In this document: positions 56,297 through 64,000 of the stretch, one piece after another
Layout of the letters: every line of letters starts with the position of its first letter
Numbering within the stretch: the first letter of the stretch is position 1
Assembly (NCBI GenBank): GCA_030549335.1
Contig: CM060195.1
Coordinates: 11,499,501 to 11,563,500, forward strand
DNA: 64,000 nucleotides
From: Pontederia crassipes
Lineage: Eukaryota; Streptophyta; Magnoliopsida; Commelinales; Pontederiaceae
Reading direction: 5' to 3'
The notes under the pieces: generated by a model
What the model was told of the DNA's origin: nothing
Databases searched by the model: none
What the model saw: the letters and a program-made list of their open reading frames with translations, nothing else
Made by a program: the position numbers and the translations under genes

Positions 56297-57240
56297 GGGT
56301 AAATTACACCAAATGTCCTCCAACGTTAAGGTTTGCTCAGCGATATTCTCCAACTTCACTTTGTAAAACAAATGTCCTTCCTCTTTTAACGTGTTTCACC
56401 CGATGCCCTCTTTACCTCGGATAGCCGGTTTTCTAATTTTTCGTCGACGTGACGTCCACGTGGCCCATAGTGTCGCTCGTGCCATGAGGCCAATGCAAGT
56501 TCCCTGCCGCCGCCACGAGGTCGAACGCTCTGGGTTCTTCCTTCTTTGATGCGAGCCCACCGTCGCCGTGAGATTGGACTCCTTGAGTTCTTCCTTCTTC
56601 GACCTGGAGCCCGCTGCCACCGCAAGGTGGGAAGCCGCGAGGTCGGACGCTGCGTGGTTGCCGCCGCCGTCACTTCCATCATGAGTCTTCATTCTCAATG
56701 CTACTGCGACGAAAACAACTCGGCTCGGACGACGATGAGCTCAGATCCGCGGCGGGGATGGCAACGTGGTAGGAGGTTTCTCGGTGGGGACGAACTAGGG
56801 CATGGGCTTTCGCGGTGGGGAGGATAAGCGCGATGGGGCCAAGTGCCGTTGTCCCCACTCCATGTGTCTAATGTCGTCGTCGTCCCCATCGTGCCCAGTG
56901 TCAGGTGTCTTCGCCGCCTCAAGGTCGTTGCTGCCACGCCGATATCTTCATCACCATGAGATCACTGGCGCCACGCCAAGATATTCATCGCCACGAGATC
57001 ACCGCTGCCGTGCCGGGTCTCCCTAGTTCGTTTCACGCCCTGAGCTCACCGTCGTCGCCGTCTGCGAGGTTTTGAACTAGATTGTCGTCGCCGTTGTGAC
57101 TCCCCCCATCCGTTGTCGCATCTCTCCCTCTATCGTCGATTTTTTCACGGCTGAACCATGGCTCAATTTCACTCCAACCGGTTTGGAACACTTGAACCAT
57201 GCACTTTTTGGCATCATATGCCGTTTGATGCAAATCTGAC
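56297..57240. mobile_element. Foldback element F5 left arm joined to GC-rich segment
   Basis: 56297-56462 is a standard left arm (GGGGTAAATTACACCAAATG to GACGTCCACGTGG). Where F2 continues with ATCTCCTCTCTCC, F5 switches to 780 bp of GC-rich DNA with CGTCGCCGTC, CCACGAGATCAC and similar codon-like repeats (56463-57240). No right arm follows. Short frames on both strands have no domain I recognise. It could be a captured gene fragment. Confidence 0.5.
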
Positions 57241-58140
57241 GGCCACAGATAGGGGTAGAACTATCAAGCGAGAATATACATTAAATCCTTTTTAAAAACA
57301 TCGATCATTCTCGAAAAGAATTTTTTAACATTGCTCTCGATCAATAGAAAGGAATTTTTGAAAATGTTGATAATTTCCGATCGGCGAAAACTGAATATTA
57401 CTCAAATGATAATATCTTTTAACGTTGCTCTCGATCAATTAAAAAGAATTTGCATTGGAAAACATAATTTGATTATTTAAAAAAAGGGTTCCCAAAACTT
57501 AATCTAACAATGTTAAAAAAAATCAAGAAGTTTATATTAAAATTATTTCCTTAAACCTCCACTAACTATCACGATTTTTCACATCTAATCCTAAAATATA
57601 TTTTTGCATCTACCTTTAATGTATAAACATTATGATATTTTTAAACTTTGCCGTATTTTTTATTTGAATTCTTTCATCTGATTCTCTTAATTGTGAAAAG
57701 CGCCATCCCTAAATAATTGAAATATAGTTACTATCTTTTAGTGTTTAAAAAATAATCAAATAATAATAAAGACATTATTATTGTCATTCTAAAAAATATT
57801 ATTGTCACTCCATTTGTCTTACAAAAATAAAAATGTCCAGCACCTTAAGCACACATAAGATAGAGTGCTAATAGTATTTTTTTCAAGTGTCAATAGTGAT
57901 GGCCTAAAGAAATAACCCTTAATTTTATGCCCAAATTGAATGAACTAAAATTTGCAATCTTCCGACGAAAAAACAACATAAGCTGCAATTTACGTGCCCA
58001 AATAAAAGTACATTAGAGCATCTAAATTGCAAATCAATTGACAAAATTTTTTGTACAAACACCGTGTATGCATTCAACTCTTCCGGGGAAAGAACCAAGT
58101 CTACGTGAAGTGAATGTGATCATTAAATTATGCGGCATAC
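57241..58140. other. AT-rich intergenic DNA
   Basis: No gene, element end or tandem repeat recognised. 57300-57480 holds a short repeated motif (CTCGATCAAT(T)A(A)AAAGGAATTT and similar). Confidence 0.7.
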
Positions 58141-58204
58141 AAGTCGTACATTTGAACGTTGCTTGATTATTGACAGAAGCTTTGCCATTTCACAAGTAAT
58201 GTGT

Positions 58205-60040
58205 TTACGATCCTCTATTGGATGAAAGTTTATAAGAGACCTCAGCACGGGCATCTTCCAACTGGTTCAGGACCTCTTTCATGAAAGGTGTACCAGTCCT
58301 GTGCGTGATTCGAAGAATATCCGTCGCTTTGCGGAATGATTCAAAGGCATCCTCTGTCAGTTCGAGTAACCTGATAGATCAGATATGATACAGTTAGAAA
58401 CAGCGGCAAAGAGGTTTTTAATTGAAATCTGAAAGCAACAAGATCAATAATGAGTTCCAGAAGGTTTTAAATACCACAGCTATAAAACTGAAGTCCAAGC
58501 ATTGGATGAATTGCTGGGTAGATTCCTGCATTTAGGAAGAAGATGTTAAACACAATTTCCAACTGTATTGGAAGGGCAGCATAACTGCTCAGTGCTACCA
58601 ATCAGAATGCAGAAGGCAATGATCATATTCTTCGGTACTGTCCAATTTATGATTCTAGAACTTATGTTTTCTGGTTCACAGATTAGAATCCATGTTTTCC
58701 TCACGCATCAAACTTACAAAGGGATAACTGGAATTTCACAACATATATTGGCCACTATTAGAAAAACAAATGACCACTTTGGTGCTCGCCAATATAAAGT
58801 TTGGCATACTCTGATAACATGGAATAGTTCAACGGCAATATGTCAAGGCACCTTCCCAATCTTGCAGCTCCATGAGAATCTGTAAAAAGTATAAAAAACA
58901 TTGTTCCTATTAGATATGGAACTCCGCCTATATTTTATAGCCGGTCCCAAGCCCGGATAAAGGAGGAGGGTTGTGTTAGGCCCCGACAGCCAACATAAAA
59001 TCATGTCGAATCTTATGAACATGGATCAACGAATGTCGTATGATCCATGTAGCCGACCCCACCTAGTGGGATAAGGCTTTGTTGTTGTTGTTGTTGTTGT
59101 TGTTCCTATTAGATATGGATACAATCAAAGAAATAAAAAAACATGGGAATGATTGTTGCAGACTTGCATATATAAAATAGGAAACTTGTGAAGTTATGCT
59201 GCATCTACACAATTGTTGAAGATATGAAATATAACACTTATGCAAATGCGCAGACGACTGTAAGCTCATTTATTTATGTAATCACCATACCTTCAGTATA
59301 GTCTCTCGGGTCCGTAGTAAATCATGGTAATATGGATGACAGAACTGAAGCTGGAGCCGTTCAACATTTTTATACATACAAGTAGCAACAGAAAGATCTA
59401 ATTCTAGTCAAGGGGTAGAAAATTCTGATAAAACAATTTTTAACATAGTGTTAACAATAAAAAGAACATAGACCAAAATGTTTTGCAGGCATAGTATTAA
59501 GGATACTGCCTCTGGACAGAAAAGTTAGAAGCTTTTTCTAATTGTTGTGCTACTTTAATGGAAAGCGCTTTGACTTCTTGTTCGGTCCTACTAAGACCAT
59601 ATTGCTGGCATGTGAACATCTTCTGTCCCGTACAAGAAAATACAATGAAACATATAATGAATGCAGACGCGTGTGCATGTTATACAAAAGAACAAGAACA
59701 ATCCTGATTGAAGGAGTTTATGCCCTACTGTTTTAACTTACTAGAATCCAGAAAGCAACAAACCGGTGCACTTCTTGTCCTTACATCCATAGCCTTCCAA
59801 AATAGCAGTGGCACGGAGTTCATCATTTGGATCCTTAAACAATCAAGCATGATATTTTTAGAGAAACAAACATTGAGGAAGGCTGCTGTCAAATAAGGGA
59901 AAAACAGATAAAGATCAAGTAACAGTATCTGCAACAGAAACCTTTGAGCATTGCAGACATCTGCATGTGAAGAAATACTGTTTCAGATCCTTCTGCCTTG
60001 TTTTAGTTGGTGCAGTAGTTTCTGTATAACTAATCAAGAT
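58205..60040 (-). pseudogene. ASHR1-like SET-domain gene, C-terminal half (fragment 2)
   Basis: Minus-strand exons: 60040-59942 (ILISYTETTAPTKTRQKDLK, post-SET side, with cysteine block FFTCRCLQCSK), 59833-59742 (DPNDELRATAILEGYGCKDK, KCTG), about 59620-59505 (FTCQQYGLSRTEQEV; normally QQCG), about 59400-59295 (YKNVERLQ..HP..LLRTRETILK), about 58880-58775 (ILMELQDWEGALTYCR, stop), about 58527-58475 and 58370-58205. This order matches ASHR1 (SDG37), a SMYD-type protein with a split SET domain, a zinc cluster and C-terminal helical repeats. No SET core or start is in place, a cysteine is lost and a stop interrupts the fifth exon. Confidence 0.85.
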
Positions 60041-60444
60041 CTGAAAGACAAAATCCGTTAGCATATTCGGCAATTAAAAGGATCTATAACAAAGTTGTCA
60101 AAACTAGACTGCATATTGATCCCAAGAAGTCTCCATCTCAGAACCGGATCAACCAGTTAAATCATATGGTGAACCATGTAGTACTTAAATATTCATAAAT
60201 TAAAAGATGGACTATAATTTGGATAACAAAATAGCATGAATAATACAAAAGAAAATAATATTTGTTCTCAAATCATATGAATTATGGTCGATTTATACTT
60301 AGTTGTATCAACAATTATGATGCATATAATCTTTTTGTTAGGACACACAGGCCGGGTGAACACTGGATAAGTGCACTGAATTGCTTGGAAGAATGATTAT
60401 GAATGTGATAGTGCCTTCTGAAATACATCGTCGATGAGAGATGA

Positions 60445-61590
60445 TCATTTGTTGTGTTGTTGCTCAGTGACTTTCTCTTTGGTTTTCGATCCCACATCAC
60501 TGGCAGCCTTGGCAACCTTACTGAAAACATCAGTCGCCCAAGTTGTTCCAGTCAATACATACCTATTCTTCATGATTGCGGATCCAGCATTGCTAACTGT
60601 CTGCTCCGCTGCATTGAAGGCTGATTTTGTCTTCTCTGAGATGTGAAACTTCTGATCCATCTTTCACTTTTTCATTCATAGCTGAGGTGTCCACACTGAT
60701 CTTGTCACTCAACCCAATTTTTTTGTCAAGTGAAACAACTTTGGCGCTGGCAGTGGATGTGAGTCGATGCTTCTCATCAAAAGATTTGGCTTTGTTGAGA
60801 GCACCTTTGCCCAAGATAAAAGCCCTTGGCAAGCATAGAGCTGACAATATCTTCAGCCTTCTGGACAGCAGATTCACCCCCCCCCCTACTTGGTTTAGCT
60901 TCGATTTGCTGAAGAAAGCAGTTAATTTGATGGATATTTCAGCTAACCTTAAGTTTAAAAAAAAAGGTAGAAGGCAAAGCGAAGGACAAAAATTCATTAT
61001 ACTTACCGGAGGAGTAACAGCAGCTGGGGGCAATTGATAATCTGGAGCTGGTACAACGATGACAGAGAGATCGACTATGGTGGCACCCTATATATGTAAT
61101 GTAAATATAACAAAATTAGAGCGCATTGCAAAGATCACAACTATAGATACATGGTTATGACAAACAGTTAAAAGGACATATTACATCTTGTTTCTAAAAC
61201 TTTTAGCGAGCAATCAGAATTGTAGACTGATAAAATTAAACCAGAAAATACACGACAAGGAGTAGTCAATACCATAGCTATGAGCATGCAATAAAAAAAC
61301 GTTTCAAGACATTGACGAACCGAAAGTAGAAGGGCAGTTTCTGCTTCTTGTGAATCTTTGAAGGTGGCATAAGCAATCTGAGACCACTCATCAGCACTGC
61401 AAAGTGCAAACAACAGATAATAAGCATAGGCCTATACGAGTTGTTAAACTTTTGAAAGAAAATTCCAGTATACATGTTGTTGCAACCTTTGCATCTCAAC
61501 ATATTCAATGTCCCGAGAGAAAGAAAAGAACTCTTTAATATCTTGACCTGATGTCCCTAGTGAGACATTGGTGACCTTCACCTCCTTAAC
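60445..61590 (-). pseudogene. BPA1-like RRM protein (binding partner of ACD11), frameshifted
   Basis: Exons on the minus strand: 61590-61487 (KVTNVSLGTSGQDIKEFFSF, IEYVEMQ), 61396-61321 (ADEWSQIAYATFKDSQEAET), 61087-61007 (GATIVDLSVIVVPAPDYQLP) and 60908-60445. The first three form an RRM of the BPA1/BPL family, which binds the sphingolipid transfer protein ACD11. The last exon has ESAVQKAEDIVSSMLAKGF, then a 1-bp T insertion shifts to ILGKGALNKAKSFDEKH, and near 60660 a further shift leads to DQKFHISEKTKSAFNAAEQ and NAGSAIMKNRYVLTG, with a stop after KVTEQQHNK. Two uncompensated shifts and a shortened C-terminus point to a pseudogene. The first exon with a start codon was not located; 61591-61868 has nothing else visible. 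Confidence 0.85.
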
Positions 61591-61868
61591 CTGCAATGGT
61601 AAATATGCATACCCAAGATCTATTTTTTCTTGGGTACATTTCCGGAGGGAGCCTTCTCCAAAATTATTAGTATATGTCTAATTTGAAGTCAGAAAAATAA
61701 AGAAGAAATGATTTTCTGACTAATATGACGATTCGAATTATAATTGTCCAACACAACAACTGCCAAATACAATAACAACAAGACAAGATACCAAAGTCAA
61801 TTACACCTAGGAGACATGTTAATACTTCTACTGCAAAGGAGACCAACAAAATCAACAGTTAATTAACT

Positions 61869-62422
61869 CTAATCGATGACAATAACTGGAGTAGCACCCT
61901 TCCTAATAACTTGAACCCGGAACACGAACCTCCGGGCATCCTTGAGCTCAAAGATCAAGCTGTCGCCCAGCTTGAGGTTGTGGTCCTCCGCGAAGTACTT
62001 CCAACCCCCACTGAACCTCCCAATTCATCTGCAGTAGCTGATCTCTGCCCGGTCTACCACTGTTGGTGCACAGGAGCACCACTTCCTGCCGGTCAGCGGG
62101 GAAGTACTGCCGAAAATTCTCAGGGATGGTCTGCACCACAGGCACAGTTTGAGAAGTTAAGAGAAAACACAAATTCAGTTCAGGTTTGTAAGGTAAAGTA
62201 TCCAGAAGTTATATATTTACCAGTTGAAACGGGGCTCCGACGTTGGATTTTCCTATTGTAATCGTAAAGAATGACACTCCCAACATCGGAAGTATTTGGA
62301 ACGTTGCAGGAGGAGATCGAGATGAGCTAGCTCCTGCTGTAAAGTATAGAGCTCCATCAGTGCTTCATCAATGCAACAAATATAAATAAGAATGAATATA
62401 ATGTAGAACCTTCTGTTGCCAT
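61869..62422 (-). pseudogene. B3-domain (REM-like) gene, proximal copy
   Basis: Exon 1 62422-62410 (ATG), exon 2 62336-62221 and exon 3 62130-61869 on the minus strand, phases compatible. The first 43 residues are MATEAGASSSRSPPATFQIL and following; exon 3 starts TIPENFRQYFPADRQEVVLL, the N-terminal half of a plant B3 DNA-binding domain. The second half (SGGWKYFAEDHNLKLGDSLI, FELKDARRFVFRVQVI) is in another frame, with a stop in the joining segment, ending TAG at 61869. A frameshift near 62055-62060 breaks the domain. B3 REM proteins are plant transcription factors. Confidence 0.75.
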
Positions 62423-62570
62423 GAATCACTCGTCTCAGTCTCTCCTCTGGTTTGAAGAAGGGGGACTATGGTTTGCAATGAGGCTGCTCGTCGCTCCACT
62501 AGTTTGGAAATGAGGGAGAGAGTTCAAAGATCACTCGTCTTCTTATAATGATTTCAAAGATCACTTGCTG

Positions 62571-62738
62571 AAGAAAGCAGTTAATTTGATGGATATTTCA
62601 GCTAACCTTAAGTTTAAAAAAAAAAAGGTAGAAGGCAAAGCGAAGGACAGGATGAGAAGTGGTGCTCCTGTGCACCAGAAGCGGTAGACCGGCAGGAAAT
62701 ATCCGGCACTGAACCTCCCAAAGCGAAGGACAGTACTG
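62571..62738. repeat. Patchwork of BPA1-like and B3 fragments
   Basis: 62571-62649 copies 60908-60987 (GCTGAAGAAAGCAGTTAATT to GCAAAGCGAAGGACA) almost exactly. 62655-62700 is an inverted piece of B3 exon 3 (GAAGTGGTGCTCCTGTGCACC). Then come CACTGAACCTCCCA in direct orientation and a second AAGCGAAGGACAG. The pieces join at very short matches. Confidence 0.85.
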
Positions 62739-63051
62739 CCGAAAATTCTCAGGGATGGTCTGCACCACAGGCACAGTTTGAGAAGTTAAGAGAAAACACA
62801 AATTCAGTTCAGGTTTGTAAGGTAAAGTATCCAGAAGTTATATATTTACCAGTTGAAACGGGGCTCCGACGTTGGATTTTCCTATTGTAATCGTAAAGAA
62901 TGACACTCCCAACATCGGAAGTATTTGGAACGTTGCAGGAGGAGATCGAGATGAGCTAGCTCCTGCTGTAAAGTATAGAGCTCCATCAATGCTTCATCAA
63001 TGCAACAAATATAAATAAGAATGAATATAATGTAGAACCTTCTGTTGCCAT
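62739..63051 (-). pseudogene. B3-domain gene, distal partial copy
   Basis: Positions 62739-63185 match 62110-62556 at a constant offset of 629. ATG 63051-63049, exon 2 about 62965-62850 and exon 3 from 62759 are the same as in the proximal copy, but exon 3 is cut after about 20 nt past FRQY and continues into the patchwork. No intact domain remains. The shared upstream 120 bp means the promoter-side DNA was duplicated too. Confidence 0.85.
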
Positions 63052-63199
63052 GAATCACTCGTCTCAGTCTCTCCTCTGGTTTGAAGAAGGGGGACTATGG
63101 TTTGCAATGAGGCTGCTCGTCGCTCCACTAGTTTGGAAATGAGGGAGAGAGTTCAAAGATCACTCGTCTGCTTTTAATGATTTGTCCAAAGATGCCATT

Positions 63200-64000
63200 G
63201 AAAGGTGCAATAATGAGCTATGTCAGAAGGGATGGGACAGATGAGAAACAAATGGAAATTTTCAAGACGTCGAAAAATAGAAATTTGTATAAATCACGAG
63301 GGACCAGATGACAAAGAAATGGAAATTTTCAATGCAGAGGGATCATAAAAATTTATGTTTTTCGACGTCTGCCATGGATTCCCTGAAAATTTCCATTTCT
63401 TTCTCATCTGTCCCATCCCTGCACCTCTACTCCTCCGGCAGCTCTTTTCTGTATCCCTCGTGACTTATACAATTTTTTGTTTTTCGACGTCTGCTATGGA
63501 TTTCCCTCTGCATTGAAAATTTCCATTTCTTTGTCATCCGGTCCCTCGTGACTTATACAAATTTCTGTTTTTCGACGTAAAATTTCCATTTCTTTCTCAT
63601 CTGTCGCATTCTTGCACCTCAACTCTCCTTTTTCTTGTATCCCTAGTGACTTATACAAATTTCTGTTTTTCAACGTCTGCCATGGATTCCCTAAAAATTT
63701 TCATTTCTTTCTCATTTGTCCCATCCCTGCACCTCTACTCCTCCTGCAGCTCTTTCCTGTATCCCTCGTGACTTATACAAATTTCTATTTTATCTGATAT
63801 CGTGGGATAAAACAAAAATTTGTATGTCACGAGGGATACAAGAAAGAGCTGCCGAAGGAGTAGAGGTGCAGGGATGGGACAAATGAGAAAGAAATAAAAA
63901 TTTATAGGAAATCCATGGCAGACGTCGAAAAACAGAAATTTGTATAAGTAATGAGGGATACAGGAAAAAGGAGAATTGAGGTACAGGAATGCGACAGATG
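63200..64000. repeat. Palindromic array of ~125-bp short repeats
   Basis: The unit contains ATTTCCATTTCTTTCTCATC, TGTCCCATCCCTGCACCTC, TATCCCTCGTGACTTATACA, TTTTTCGACGTCTGCCATGG. Forward copies or parts start near 63355, 63480, 63575 and 63665. Inverted copies lie at 63220-63345 and 63810-64000. The array continues past the window edge. No ORF of interest. Confidence 0.85.

Noticed and set aside
60877..60886. Run of 10 C as a frameshift in the BPA1-like gene
   Set aside because: With the acceptor at 60908 the frame reads through the run correctly (KPSRGGGESAVQKAEDIV). The real shifts are further on, near 60818 and 60660.
1..64000. tRNA or rRNA genes
   Set aside because: None recognised by eye on either strand. 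A tRNA scan would be needed to exclude short ones.

Overview
The window is nuclear DNA of a flowering plant. It has spliced genes, AT-rich spacers, plant retrotransposons (Ty3/gypsy with very long LTRs, L1-type LINE), a CACTA transposon, solo LTRs and foldback repeats. I cannot name the species. One gene looks intact: a Di19 (drought-induced 19) zinc-finger gene at 24939-27769 (+). Nearly everything else is transposable element or decayed gene fragment.

1-24355 is a nested repeat block. An Athila/Tat-like gypsy element lies on the minus strand: 5' LTR 19632-20755, tRNA-Asp-type primer site, gag, protease, RT, RNase H, integrase, a second 'plant transposon protein' ORF, and a 3' LTR reaching 1320. 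A 2.44-kb solo LTR (1917-4354, target duplication AAAGT) sits in the downstream ORF. An 8.92-kb CACTA element (9458-18380, target duplication AGT) sits between gag and pol. The CACTA element has dense TAGCGTC/GACGCTA subterminal repeats, a GC-rich leader, an internally deleted TNP2-type transposase and a TnpA-like gene. The 5' LTR is cut at 20755 and joined to a G/C-tract repeat holding another, non-autonomous LTR element (21113-24195).

24356-30990 holds Di19, whose third intron is a textbook U12-type AT-AC intron, followed by AT-rich DNA with microsatellites and two MITE-like elements.

31000-60040 is built from a segmental duplication. Each copy (31.0-37.6 kb and 50.0-58.8 kb) has, on the minus strand, a degenerate SufC-like plastid ABC ATPase and the 3' end of an ASHR1-like SET-domain gene, separated by foldback elements. 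Between the copies lie a sphingosine-phosphate-lyase (DPL1-like) remnant split by a 5.9-kb LINE, and a third SufC-like gene on the plus strand (44634-49449) whose transit-peptide exon is split by a 2.87-kb solo LTR (target duplication CCGCG). All three SufC-like copies have lost the ABC signature motif, and each carries different damage.

60.4-64.0 kb (minus) holds a frameshifted BPA1-like RRM gene and two partial tandem copies of a B3-domain gene, with a piece of the BPA1-like gene between them. The window ends in a palindromic short-repeat array.

The region is therefore a gene-fragment graveyard beside one live stress gene. Its interest lies in the insertion footprints, the complementary decay of the SufC paralogues, the U12 intron and the CACTA architecture.
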